From: Anaerostipes sp. 992a
GTDB lineage: Bacteria > Bacillota > Clostridia > Lachnospirales > Lachnospiraceae
Length of the DNA stretch: 64,000 bases
Direction of reading: 5' to 3'
Assembly: GCF_001940245.1 (NCBI RefSeq)
Contig: NZ_MJIG01000001.1
Span: forward strand, 248,001-312,000
Each line of letters opens with the position of its first letter. Positions within the stretch are counted from its first letter, which is position 1. A program made the position numbers and the translations under genes. This document shows positions 1-7,494 of this stretch, piece after piece. The notes beneath the pieces are model-generated. The model searched no databases. It saw nothing but the letters and a program-made list of their open reading frames with translations, and was not told where the DNA came from.

Positions 1-1
1 C

Positions 2-427
2 AGAATGTTTTGTATTGGAGAGGTTTCTGAAGAAAAGAAGAAACTTGTGCAGGTAACAAAGGAATGTGTTGAGATTGGGATTAAAAATGTTAAGCCATGG
101 ACCTTCTTAGGGGATATGAGTGAAGAGGTCCATAAGCATGCCAAGGAGAATGGGTACACCATCGTGCGTGAAATCGGTGGACATGGAGTAGGATTGGAAT
201 TTCACGAAGATCCATTTGTCAGTTATGTAGCACCAAAGGGTACAGAGATGCTCATGGTTCCAGGTATGGTATTTACGATTGAACCGATGGTGAATATGGG
301 AGAAGCAGGCGTATATACAGATGAGGAAGATGGATGGACGGTCTACACGCAGGATGGATTGCCATCTGCCCAGTGGGAAGTGACTGTAGCTGTTACAGAA
401 GATGGATGTGAGGTTCTGGTATATTAG
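2..427 (+). CDS. map: Type I methionine aminopeptidase, C-terminal part (partial)
   Basis: The reading frame is open from the window edge to a TAG stop, so only about 141 C-terminal residues are present. The fragment has the pita-bread-fold features of type I methionine aminopeptidase: the HGVG histidine region (GGHGVGLEFHEDP), the glutamate in FTIEPM and the last metal ligand in the QWEVTVAVTEDG strand. The family removes the initiator methionine from nascent proteins in the cytoplasm using two divalent metal ions. The ATG at position 5 is an internal methionine, because the frame continues upstream of it. The next gene starts 32 nt downstream in the same direction. Confidence 0.93.
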   Translation, partial: RMFCIGEVSEEKKKLVQVTKECVEIGIKNVKPWTFLGDMSEEVHKHAKENGYTIVREIGGHGVGLEFHEDPFVSYVAPKGTEMLMVPGMVFTIEPMVNMGEAGVYTDEEDGWTVYTQDGLPSAQWEVTVAVTEDGCEVLVY

Positions 428-459
428 TCTTAAAAGACGGAAGAAAGGATTGATTTTAT

Positions 460-960
460 ATGGGACATCAGTTAACCAGACAGGATATTCAGAAGATGAA
501 GGATGAGATACAGCATCGGAAACTGGTTGTGCGAAAACAGGCGTTAGAAGACGTCAAAGAAGCAAGGGCTCATGGAGATTTGAGTGAGAACTTCGAGTAT
601 AAGGCAGCAAAAAAGTTTAAAAATCAGAATGAAAGCAGAATTCGCTATCTGGAACGGATGATTCGGAATGCAGAGGTATTTGAAGATCAGTCAGCAGAAG
701 ACGAAGTGGGCATGAATAATACGGTTACGGTATATTTCGAAGATGACCAGGAAGAGGAAATATTTAAGATTGTAACGACAGTGAGAGGGGATAGTCTGAA
801 TAATATTATCAGTATTGAATCACCGATTGGAAAAGCATTGTTAGGTCATAAGGTGGGAGATCGTGTCCATATTAAGGTCAATGATTCTTATGGATATGAT
901 GTTGTCATCCGAAAAATCGAAAAAACAACGGATGAATCTGAAAAAATACAACGATTTTAG
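460..960 (+). CDS. GreA/GreB-family transcription elongation factor
   Basis: A 166-residue protein with the two-part Gre architecture. The N-terminal coiled coil (about 1-75) carries the EARAHGDLSENFEYKAAKK segment, which matches the GreA tip motif with its conserved acidic D and E. The C-terminal part (about 85-155) is FKBP-like with a GKALLGHKVGDRV segment. Gre factors enter the RNA polymerase secondary channel and stimulate cleavage of backtracked RNA. The length is typical (about 158 for GreA). A GAAAGGA ribosome binding site precedes the ATG. It is more diverged than a canonical housekeeping GreA, so it could be a paralogue; I therefore give no symbol. Confidence 0.85.
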   Translation: MGHQLTRQDIQKMKDEIQHRKLVVRKQALEDVKEARAHGDLSENFEYKAAKKFKNQNESRIRYLERMIRNAEVFEDQSAEDEVGMNNTVTVYFEDDQEEEIFKIVTTVRGDSLNNIISIESPIGKALLGHKVGDRVHIKVNDSYGYDVVIRKIEKTTDESEKIQRF

Positions 961-997
961 CGAAAAAGGTTTGTGATTTTTGCAAAAACATGATATA

Positions 998-1030
998 TTT
1001 GCCTTTACGATGTTAAAATGAATAGGCAAA
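998..1030 (+). promoter_or_regulatory. Possible promoter/operator before the ABC-F gene
   Basis: A 7-bp inverted repeat (TTTGCCT at 998-1004, AGGCAAA at 1024-1030) flanks a TAAAAT -10-like hexamer at 1014-1019, with no good -35. The arrangement would suit an operator over a weak promoter for the downstream ABC-F gene. It is suggestive only. Confidence 0.25.
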
Positions 1031-1050
1031 CAGAAAGGAACTGAATAAAT

Positions 1051-2679
1051 ATGATTAGTGCAGCAGGAGTTACACTAAGAGTTGGGAAGAAAGCTCTTTT
1101 TGAAGATGTGAATATTAAGTTTACCGAAGGCAATTGTTATGGTCTGATTGGGGCCAATGGTGCTGGAAAGTCTACATTTCTGAAGATTTTATCCGGTCAG
1201 ATAGAGCCGACCAATGGTTCAGTGGTTATGACGGAAGGACAGAGAATGTCTTATTTACAGCAGGACCACTTTAAATATGATGAATATATGGTATTAGATA
1301 CCGTTATTATGGGGAATGCGCGTCTATATGAGATCATGAAGGAGAAAGACGCCATTTATATGAAAGAAAAATTTACAGAAGAAGATGGTATGAAGGCCAG
1401 CGAGCTGGAAGCGGAATTTGCCGATATGGATGGATGGAATGCAGAGTCAGATGCGGCGACGCTGTTAAATGGTCTGGGAATAGAAACTGACCTGCATTAT
1501 AAGATGATGAAGGATATGGATGGAGCTCAAAAGGTGAAAGTACTTTTGGCACAGGCATTGTTTGGCAATCCGGATATCCTTCTTCTGGATGAGCCTACCA
1601 ACCACCTGGATTTAGATGCCATTGCATGGTTGGAAGAATTCCTGATCAATTTTGAGAATACAGTAATTGTAGTTTCTCATGACCGTTATTTTCTTAACAA
1701 AGTGTGTACCCATATTGCAGATATCGATTATGGGAAGATTCAGTTGTATGCAGGAAATTATGACTTCTGGTATGAATCCAGCCAGCTGCTGATTCGTCAG
1801 ATGAAGGAAGCCAATAAGAAAAAAGAAGAAAAGATCAAGGAACTGCAGGAATTTATTTCACGCTTTAGCGCTAATGCGTCAAAATCCAAGCAGGCAACGT
1901 CCAGAAAGAAAGCTCTTGAGAAGATTGAACTGGATGAGATTCGCCCATCCAGCCGTAAATATCCATATATTGCATTCAAGCCAAATCGTGAAATCGGCAA
2001 TGAGGTATTGACCGTAGATGGAATTTCAAAGACCATCGATGGTGTGAAGGTGCTTGATGATATCAGCTTTACCATTCAGAGGGAGGATAAAGTAGCCTTT
2101 GTAGGTGGCAATGAGCTTGCGAAGACCACCTTGTTCCAGATTCTTATGGGAGAGATGGAGCCGGATGAAGGAACTTATAAATGGGGTGTTACGACAACTC
2201 AGGCATATTTTCCAAAGGACAGCGGGAAGGAATTTTCACGTTCAGAGCCGATCGTAGACTGGTTGATGCAGTATTCAGATGAAAAGGATGTGACCTATGT
2301 ACGCGGTTTCCTCGGTAGAATGCTATTTTCCGGAGAAGATGGTATGAAGGATGTGACTGTCCTGTCCGGAGGAGAAAAGGTACGTTGCTTATTATCCAAG
2401 ATGATGATTTCTGGTGCCAATGTATTAGTCATGGATGAACCAACCAACCATCTGGACATGGAATCCATCACCGCATTGAATAATGGAATGATCAAATTCC
2501 CGGGAGCGATGCTGTTCTCATCCCGTGACCACCAGATCGTACAGACAACGGCTAACAGAATTATGGAAATCGTTCCAGGGGGCAAGATGATTGATAAGAT
2601 CACTACCTACGATGAATACCTGGAAAGCGATGAGATGGCAAGAAAGCGTCAAACGTATACATTTGAAAACGAAGAGTAA
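1051..2679 (+). CDS. ABC-F family ATPase (YbiT/YkpA type)
   Basis: A 542-residue soluble protein with two ABC domains joined by a charged linker (about 250-300) and no membrane segments, the ABC-F layout of ribosome-associated translation factors and antibiotic-protection proteins. Domain 1 has an intact Walker A (GANGAGKST, 34-42), Walker B (LLLDEPTNHLD) and H-loop (SHD), but its signature is MDGAQ (156-160) instead of LSGGQ. Domain 2 has a degenerate Walker A (GGNELAKTT, 352-360) and SRD instead of SHD in the H-loop (491-493), but an intact LSGGE signature (438-442) and Walker B. As the two domains pair head to tail, one composite ATP site is canonical and the other has lost several motifs. 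YbiT/YkpA-type members of related bacteria are known to carry some of these changes. Exact function is unknown. Confidence 0.9.
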   Translation: MISAAGVTLRVGKKALFEDVNIKFTEGNCYGLIGANGAGKSTFLKILSGQIEPTNGSVVMTEGQRMSYLQQDHFKYDEYMVLDTVIMGNARLYEIMKEKDAIYMKEKFTEEDGMKASELEAEFADMDGWNAESDAATLLNGLGIETDLHYKMMKDMDGAQKVKVLLAQALFGNPDILLLDEPTNHLDLDAIAWLEEFLINFENTVIVVSHDRYFLNKVCTHIADIDYGKIQLYAGNYDFWYESSQLLIRQMKEANKKKEEKIKELQEFISRFSANASKSKQATSRKKALEKIELDEIRPSSRKYPYIAFKPNREIGNEVLTVDGISKTIDGVKVLDDISFTIQREDKVAFVGGNELAKTTLFQILMGEMEPDEGTYKWGVTTTQAYFPKDSGKEFSRSEPIVDWLMQYSDEKDVTYVRGFLGRMLFSGEDGMKDVTVLSGGEKVRCLLSKMMISGANVLVMDEPTNHLDMESITALNNGMIKFPGAMLFSSRDHQIVQTTANRIMEIVPGGKMIDKITTYDEYLESDEMARKRQTYTFENEE

Positions 2680-2680
2680 A

Positions 2681-2734
2681 AGAAACAGTTTGTTAACTAT
2701 AAAAAAAATATAGTTGACAAACTGTTTCTTTTTT
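2681..2734 (+). terminator. Terminator of the ABC-F gene, overlapping the bioY control region
   Basis: A 21-bp stem (2681-2701 with 2709-2729, one G-T wobble) is followed by a T-run. It starts two bases after the ABC-F stop codon. The same bases also form the BirA-type operator and the -35 box of the next promoter. Confidence 0.85.
2690..2720 (+). promoter_or_regulatory. BirA (biotin repressor) operator
   Basis: TTGTTAAC (2690-2697), a 15-nt spacer and GTTGACAA (2713-2720) match the Firmicute BirA operator pattern TTGTTAAC-N14-16-GTTAACAA with one mismatch. The next gene is bioY, a usual BirA target. The right half-site contains the bioY promoter -35, so bound BirA-biotinyl-AMP should block RNA polymerase. 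BirA itself is not in the window. Confidence 0.8.
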
Positions 2735-2742
2735 GTTAATAT
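2714..2742 (+). promoter_or_regulatory. bioY promoter
   Basis: TTGACA (2714-2719), a 17-bp spacer and TAATAT (2737-2742) form a near-consensus sigma-A promoter with a predicted start near 2749. The -35 lies inside the right arm of both the BirA operator and the preceding terminator stem. Confidence 0.8.
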
Positions 2743-2775
2743 GTCAACTGAAATATAAGTGAGAGGTGACATATC

Positions 2776-3345
2776 ATGGAAAATGTGAAAGCAACAGCAA
2801 CGAAAAATATATTTACAACTAAGCAAATGGTATTGATTGGTGTGGTAACGGCTATTACCTGTATTCTTGCACCAATGTCTGTACCACTTCCAATTACCCC
2901 AGTACCAATTTCACTGACGAACCTGGTGTTATATGTAAGTGTCTTCCTTTTGGGATGGAAGTCTGCAACCGTAAGCTATATTGTCTATTTATTGATTGGA
3001 TTTGCAGGACTACCAGTATTTTCTGGATTTACAGGGGGATTGGCTAAGCTGGCAGGACCTACTGGAGGATATCTGATCGGTATGATCTTCATTGCGATTT
3101 TCAGTGGATATGCCGTAGAAAAAGGCAATGGGAAACGATGGATCGCAGTGATCGGGATGGTGTTTGGAACCATCATTGATTATGTGCTTGGAACCTTCTG
3201 GTTATCTAAGCTGATGCATACTACTTTTGCAGCAGCATTATCCGCGGGGGTATTACCGTTTATTCCAGGAGACCTGCTTAAGATCGTTGCAGCTCTAATC
3301 TTAGGACCGTTATTAAGATCAAGGGTAAATCGTATAGCAGATTAA
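2776..3345 (+). CDS. bioY: Biotin ECF transporter substrate-binding (S) component BioY
   Basis: A 189-residue hydrophobic protein with about six membrane segments and BioY family features: the N-terminal VPLPITPVPISLTNL stretch, the GxxGLPVFSG...GPTGGYLIG region and a C-terminal FIPGDLLK segment. BioY binds biotin in the membrane and works alone or with the shared ECF ATPase/EcfT module, which is not encoded here. A GAGAGGTGA ribosome binding site precedes the ATG. It is a single-gene unit with its own BirA operator/promoter and a terminator at 3373-3414, so biotin-dependent repression is likely. Confidence 0.95.
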   Translation: MENVKATATKNIFTTKQMVLIGVVTAITCILAPMSVPLPITPVPISLTNLVLYVSVFLLGWKSATVSYIVYLLIGFAGLPVFSGFTGGLAKLAGPTGGYLIGMIFIAIFSGYAVEKGNGKRWIAVIGMVFGTIIDYVLGTFWLSKLMHTTFAAALSAGVLPFIPGDLLKIVAALILGPLLRSRVNRIAD

Positions 3346-3372
3346 AGAATGATATCCGGATTCTTTTCGAAG

Positions 3373-3414
3373 TTAAGGGCCATTGGCATAAAGATACGCC
3401 AGTGGCTCTTTTTG
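3373..3414 (+). terminator. bioY terminator
   Basis: AAGGGCCATTGGC pairs with GCCAGTGGCTCTT through 13 positions including two G-U wobbles, followed by TTTTT. The group II intron begins at the end of this T-run. Confidence 0.8.
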
Positions 3415-5264
3415 TTTGCGCGCCATGGGCGCGCTCTAACGGGTGAAAGTCCCGAACACGCCTAGGCAACGAGGAAGTGTATAGCCGAACAGCAAGGGTG
3501 TCCATCGTGAGGTGGAATCTGAAGGAAGCTGTAAGCAAACTCTTGGTCCGACGGACAGAAATCACATATAAGGCTCGGAAATACGGATAAGTCTGCAAAA
3601 GGAGATGAAGTCCAAAAGTTGCTGGAAGTACGAGTAAATGTGGCGGATAGATGAGAGGAAAGAGCGTGCACCTTAAGCGTGGAGGTCTCACAGAGGTATC
3701 ATCAGCCTAGTAACAACGAACTGTGAGAAATCAGCCGAGCCCATAGTAGTGAAGAAGTCTCTGTAATGGGGATGGAGTGAAGGGGCGAACAATCAATCAG
3801 TTTGAGTATGTCTCGTATTGCAGAAATGACAACATCTGCCGTAACCAATCGGGTAAAAGATGGTCAAATCAAGCGAGACGGAAAGGAAAGAACGCATGGA
3901 CACAAGTAATCTAATGGAGCAGATATTATCTAGTGATAATCTCAACAGAGCATATCTGCAAGTCGTACGAAACAAAGGTGCAGAGGGAGTGGACGGAATG
4001 AAGTACACAGAACTCAAGGAACATCTTGCAAAGAACGGCGAAATCATCAAGGAACAGTTGAGGACAAGAAAATACAAACCTCAACCAGTACGAAGAGTGG
4101 AGATACCAAAGCCTGATGGTGGTGTCAGAAACCTAGGAGTACCAACGGTAACAGACAGATTTGTACAACAAGCCATTGCACAGGTACTAACACCAATCTA
4201 TGAGGAACAATTCCATGACCACAGTTATGGATTCAGACCGAATAGGTGTGCACAACAAGCAATCCTAACAGCACTTGATATGATGAATGATGGTAATGAT
4301 TGGATTGTAGACATTGACTTGGAAAAGTTCTTTGACACAGTAAATCATGACAAGCTGATGACCTTAATTGGAAGAACAATCAAGGATGGAGATGTCATCT
4401 CCATTGTGAGAAAGTATCTTGTCAGTGGAATTATGATTGATGATGAGTATGAAGACTCTGTAATAGGAACACCGCAAGGAGGAAATCTTTCTCCGCTATT
4501 AGCGAATATCATGCTCAATGAACTTGACAAAGAAATGGAAAAGCGAGGGCTCAATTTCGCGAGATATGCGGATGACTGTATCATTATGGTTGGGAGTGAA
4601 ATGTCTGCAAATCGAGTAATGAGAAATATCTCTCGATTCATTGAGGAGAAACTAGGGCTTAAGGTCAACATGACAAAGAGTAAAGTGGATAAACCGCAAG
4701 GACTCAAATACCTTGGATTTGGATTCTATTTTGATTCAAGAGCACACCAATACAAGGCGAAGCCACATGCAAAATCAGTTGAGAAATTCAAGAAGAGGAT
4801 GAAGGAACTCACCTGTCGTAGCTGGGGTGTAAGCAACAGCTACAAAGTGGAGAAACTCAATCAACTTATCAGAGGATGGGTTAACTACTTCAAGATAGGG
4901 AGTATGAAACATCTGTGCAGAGAAATGGATAAACATATCCGATTCAGACTTCGTATGTGTATATGGAAACAATGGAAAACACCACAAAACAGGGCAAAGA
5001 ATTTAATGAAACTAGGCGTGCCCCAATGGGCAGCAAAGCGAACATCCTACGCTAAAGGGTTCGCAAGAGTATGTCGAGGTTCAGATGTATGCCAAGCTAT
5101 AAGCAATAAGAGACTAACCTCATTCGGATTAGTCTCAATGTTAGATTACTACACCGAAAGGTGTGTTACTTGTTAAGTTGATTGAACCGCCGTGTACCGA
5201 ACGGTACGCACGGTGGTGTGAGAGGTCGGAATTTCTCAATCAAGAGAAATTCCTCCTACTCGAT
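3415..5264 (+). mobile_element. Group II intron (retroelement) with reverse transcriptase
   Basis: About 1.85 kb made of a structured 5' RNA region with a GCGCGCC/GGCGCGC first stem and an AACGGGTGAAAGTCCCG segment typical of domain I of bacterial group II introns, a reverse transcriptase/maturase ORF, a domain V-like hairpin at 5186-5217 (9-bp outer stem ACCGCCGTG/CACGGTGGT, two-base CG bulge, inner TACC-GAAC-GGTA) and a domain VI-like hairpin at 5228-5253 followed by CTACTCGAT. The 3' end is placed at the T of CGAT. The 5' end is uncertain within 3411-3418 because no canonical GTGYG is present; the sequence there is TTTGTTTGCGCG. It is inserted in the sense direction immediately after the bioY terminator hairpin, a location preferred by terminator-targeting introns. 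Confidence 0.88.
3896..5176 (+). CDS. ltrA: Group II intron-encoded reverse transcriptase/maturase
   Basis: A 426-residue protein with reverse transcriptase blocks: EIPKPDGGVRNLGVPTVTDR, FDTVNHDKL, IGTPQGGNLSPLLANIMLNELD and the catalytic RYADDC (YADD about 224-227), followed by a group II maturase-specific region (LNQLIRGWVNYFKIG). It stops soon after that, with no recognisable HNH endonuclease, so mobility probably relies on an endonuclease-independent route. The in-frame ATG at 3860 lacks a ribosome binding site; the ATG at 3896 follows GGAAAGGAAAG, so I use that. The ORF looks full-length and unbroken, implying recent activity. Confidence 0.92.
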   Translation: MDTSNLMEQILSSDNLNRAYLQVVRNKGAEGVDGMKYTELKEHLAKNGEIIKEQLRTRKYKPQPVRRVEIPKPDGGVRNLGVPTVTDRFVQQAIAQVLTPIYEEQFHDHSYGFRPNRCAQQAILTALDMMNDGNDWIVDIDLEKFFDTVNHDKLMTLIGRTIKDGDVISIVRKYLVSGIMIDDEYEDSVIGTPQGGNLSPLLANIMLNELDKEMEKRGLNFARYADDCIIMVGSEMSANRVMRNISRFIEEKLGLKVNMTKSKVDKPQGLKYLGFGFYFDSRAHQYKAKPHAKSVEKFKKRMKELTCRSWGVSNSYKVEKLNQLIRGWVNYFKIGSMKHLCREMDKHIRFRLRMCIWKQWKTPQNRAKNLMKLGVPQWAAKRTSYAKGFARVCRGSDVCQAISNKRLTSFGLVSMLDYYTERCVTC

Positions 5265-5397
5265 TTATGTTCATTGGTCATTCATTCAAAATAGTTGAGT
5301 TTTTATCAATACGATAACATAAATTGGAGTATCGTAGTAAATTTTCTAATCAAATAACCGGTGGTAATGAAAAGTGTGAAAAAATAAGGATTTTATA

Positions 5398-5426
5398 TTG
5401 ACAGCGTGAAGAAAACAAGGTATTAT
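5398..5426 (+). promoter_or_regulatory. Promoter of the alcohol dehydrogenase gene
   Basis: TTGACA (5398-5403), a 17-bp spacer and TATTAT (5421-5426) make a near-consensus promoter. The resulting leader is about 65 nt. The rest of 5265-5397 is AT-rich and shows nothing further that I recognise. Confidence 0.75.
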
Positions 5427-5498
5427 TAGGATATGAATATAACCAATGGTCATATAATAAAAAATGATAAAAAAATTAGATTATCGGAGGTAATAAAG

Positions 5499-6545
5499 AT
5501 GGGAGAAATGGCTAAGACGATTGTTTTTCATGGAGTAAAGGATATTGCAGTGGAAGAGTATCCAATTCCAAAGGTGACAGATGATAAGGTACTGGTGCAG
5601 GTAGAGGCATGTGCGATCTGTACATGGGAACAGCGAGTTTATACAGGAGTAAAGAAGGTAGATTATCCATTTATTGGCGGGCATGAGATGGTAGGAACTA
5701 TCATTGATATGGGTAAGGATGTAGACCGCAGACAGTGGAAGGTTGGAGATAAGGTTACTGTTGGAGTAACACTGGCGTGTGATAACTGTATTCAGTGTAA
5801 AACTGGAAATACACAAAACTGTGAGCATTTTGATCATTCCAAGCAGCAGGAAGGACTTCCATATAAAGGAATGGGTGGAATGAGTTCTCATCTTCTGGTA
5901 TCACCAACAAAATTATTTAAATATAGCAAAGTAACTCCAGAGGAAGCAACCATTACAGAGCCATTATCTTGTGTACTTCACAGTGTAGAGACAGCAGATA
6001 TTCAGTTTGGTGATATGGTATTGGTAATCGGATGTGGTATTATGGGACTTCTTCATGTATGTCTGGCAAAAGCAAGAGGCGCAGCAGTCATCGTATCCGA
6101 TATGAATGAAGAGAGAATGGAAAAGGCAAAGGGACTTGGGGCAAGCTATACCATTAACCCAGCCAAAGAGGATCTTCATAAAAGAATTGCAGAGATTACC
6201 GATGGTCAGCTTGCAAATGTAGTTTTTGATACGACTCCAATTGCTGCAGTGGCAGAGGATGCCATCAAATGTGCAGGACAGAGAGGAAAGGTTGTATTAT
6301 ACAGCTCATTCTATCCAGATAAACCAGTTTCCTTTAGTCCGGATTGGTTACATAAAGGAGCAGTTCAGATTCTTGGAACTGCCAACTCTAATGAAAGAGA
6401 TTTTGTAAGAGCAGCTAAATTAATTTCTGAAGGAATTGTGGATATGAAACCATTTATCAGTGGTGTTTATGATCTAGATCATGTGGAAGATGCATTTGAG
6501 TCTGCTATTATTGGTGATAAATTCAGAAATATTATTAAATTTTAG
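5499..6545 (+). CDS. Zinc-dependent medium-chain alcohol/polyol dehydrogenase
   Basis: A 348-residue medium-chain dehydrogenase. Catalytic zinc ligands are in CAICTWEQRVY and GGHEMVG, the four structural-zinc cysteines in CDNCIQCKTGNTQNC, and a Rossmann segment (VLVIGCGIMGLL, with GxGxxG-type glycines) in the second half. The family oxidises alcohols or polyols with NAD(P)+; the sequence does not fix the substrate, and threonine/sorbitol-dehydrogenase-like activity is possible. An in-frame ATG at 5433 has no ribosome binding site; the ATG at 5499 has CGGAGG eight bases upstream. It is monocistronic, with its own promoter and terminator. Confidence 0.88.
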   Translation: MGEMAKTIVFHGVKDIAVEEYPIPKVTDDKVLVQVEACAICTWEQRVYTGVKKVDYPFIGGHEMVGTIIDMGKDVDRRQWKVGDKVTVGVTLACDNCIQCKTGNTQNCEHFDHSKQQEGLPYKGMGGMSSHLLVSPTKLFKYSKVTPEEATITEPLSCVLHSVETADIQFGDMVLVIGCGIMGLLHVCLAKARGAAVIVSDMNEERMEKAKGLGASYTINPAKEDLHKRIAEITDGQLANVVFDTTPIAAVAEDAIKCAGQRGKVVLYSSFYPDKPVSFSPDWLHKGAVQILGTANSNERDFVRAAKLISEGIVDMKPFISGVYDLDHVEDAFESAIIGDKFRNIIKF

Positions 6546-6558
6546 TCACATCAAAGAT

Positions 6559-6608
6559 TGACTATCATCCCAACTAAATTTTAGTTGGGGTGATGGTCTT
6601 ATTTTTTT
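6559..6608 (+). terminator. Terminator of the alcohol dehydrogenase gene
   Basis: GACTATCATCCCAACTA pairs with TAGTTGGGGTGATGGTC (17 positions, a few wobbles/mismatches) and is followed by TTATTTTTTT. Confidence 0.85.
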
Positions 6609-6663
6609 GTAATATATCTTTGTAGGATAAATACGGGTTTTCTGGAATACAGATGCAAGTGAT

Positions 6664-6960
6664 GAGAACGGAATGATTCCAGCCGGCAATTAGGTTTCCA
6701 GAGCTTAACAATCACTAACATGCTTTGCACTTTTGCCACTCGCCACAGCCGCTTCGCTTTTAGCGCTCTCGTGGTGGGGACCAGACGAAAATCTTACATG
6801 CCGCCCATCCGCAAATGGTTCTTAAGCAAGCTTCTCCCCATTTGCTCTGACGGACGGCAGAAAGCGTTGCTTTCTGCAAAGATTTTCTGACCGAGAGCAA
6901 ACCATGTAAGTGATAGTAAAAAGCTCCTCCAAATATTGCCTTGCTGGAACATTTCCGTTC
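6664..6960 (+). ncRNA. Structured unit, left copy (possible RNA or mobile element)
   Basis: The ends pair (6664-6690 with 6935-6960). Inner helices are GAGCTT 6701-6706 with 6921-6926; ACATG/TTTGC 6718-6728 with GCAAA/CATGT 6897-6907; CAG plus AAAATCTT 6782-6795 (three-base ACG bulge) with 6879-6889; GCCG/TCCG 6800-6811 with CGGACGGC 6851-6858; CAAATGG 6812-6818 with 6838-6844; and a 9-bp hairpin 6857-6865/6869-6877. The loop TAAGCAAGCTTC at 6823-6834 is identical in the right copy. An extra hairpin at 6741-6776 is absent from the right copy. Transcription is unproven; no clear promoter was found. The strand given is that on which the shared order reads 5' to 3'. Confidence 0.55.
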
Positions 6961-7083
6961 TTTTTTGTATTTTCTTGCATCTATATAAGTGGGGAAAACG
7001 GGGATATGGTCTATGAAAAAGCCTTCTTCTTTGCCACACTCCGTTTCTCCACACGAATATGGGAGAAGCAAATATACTACAAA

Positions 7084-7327
7084 GAACGAAATCATTCCGG
7101 TAAAGCAATCTGCGAAGGAGCTTACATGTTTTCTCAGGCAGAAAATCTTTGGCAAAAGCGATGCTTTTGCCCGTCCATAAGGACAAATGGCTGGAAGCTT
7201 GCTTACATAGCCATTTGTGCCTGGACGAGAGATAAGATTTTCGTCTGTCCTATGTAGAACAAGAGAAAACATGTATCAGATTTGAAAGCTCCGTAGCTTG
7301 ATTGCTGACTGGAATGATTTCGTTCTC
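7084..7327 (-). ncRNA. Structured unit, right copy (inverted)
   Basis: The ends pair (7084-7109 with 7301-7327). Inner helices, in plus-strand positions, are GGAGCTT 7117-7123 with 7286-7292; a perfect 12-bp ACATGTTTTCTC 7124-7135 with 7263-7274; CAGAAAATCTT 7139-7149 with 7234-7247 (same three-base bulge as the left copy); CGTCCA 7172-7177 with 7222-7227; ACAAATGGCT 7183-7192 with 7209-7218; and GGCAAAAGC 7151-7159 with 7163-7171. On the minus strand the large loop again carries TAAGCAAGCTTC (7194-7205). Several base pairs differ from the left copy on both sides of the helix. Confidence 0.55.
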
Positions 7328-7451
7328 ACACATTATCCCATAGTCAAAGAAACCCGTATTACTATTCTTATAAATTTTTTTGTTATATACCGGATAGGGC
7401 TCTGATGTATAAAAGATTTAAAAATAGAATGAAAAATCAAAAAATATGGTA

Positions 7452-7457
7452 TATAAT
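7452..7457 (+). promoter_or_regulatory. -10 box of the secreted M15 protein gene
   Basis: TATAAT lies 38 nt before the chosen start codon in a very AT-rich leader. No matching -35 is visible at 17 bp, so this is a partial promoter call. Confidence 0.4.
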
Positions 7458-7494
7458 AGAGCAGAAAGGGTTGAAAATGGAAAAGGAGTTAAGA

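Larger units (their letters stand above)
6630..7360. repeat. Composite element: two inverted, diverged copies of one structured unit
   Basis: This 0.73-kb intergenic block is bounded by an 11-bp perfect inverted repeat (AATACGGGTTT at 6630-6640, AAACCCGTATT at 7350-7360). Inside are two related units in opposite orientation, 6664-6960 and 7084-7327, each closed by its own terminal inverted repeat and containing the same branched helices. The bases differ but pairing is kept, so selection on folding is likely. No convincing coding region exists; the open frames here have no ribosome binding sites and are by-products of the inverted symmetry. It could be a pair of structured RNAs or a non-autonomous mobile element. 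I recognise no named family. Confidence 0.75.

Noticed and set aside
3278-3691. 137-codon minus-strand frame over the end of bioY and the intron 5' region
   Set aside because: It lies antisense to the structured intron RNA and the bioY terminator, with no start signals.
6760-7272. Open frames of 115-170 codons on both strands within the twin structured element
   Set aside because: They lack ribosome binding sites, read through the hairpins on both strands, and arise from the inverted symmetry; their protein sequences look non-biological.
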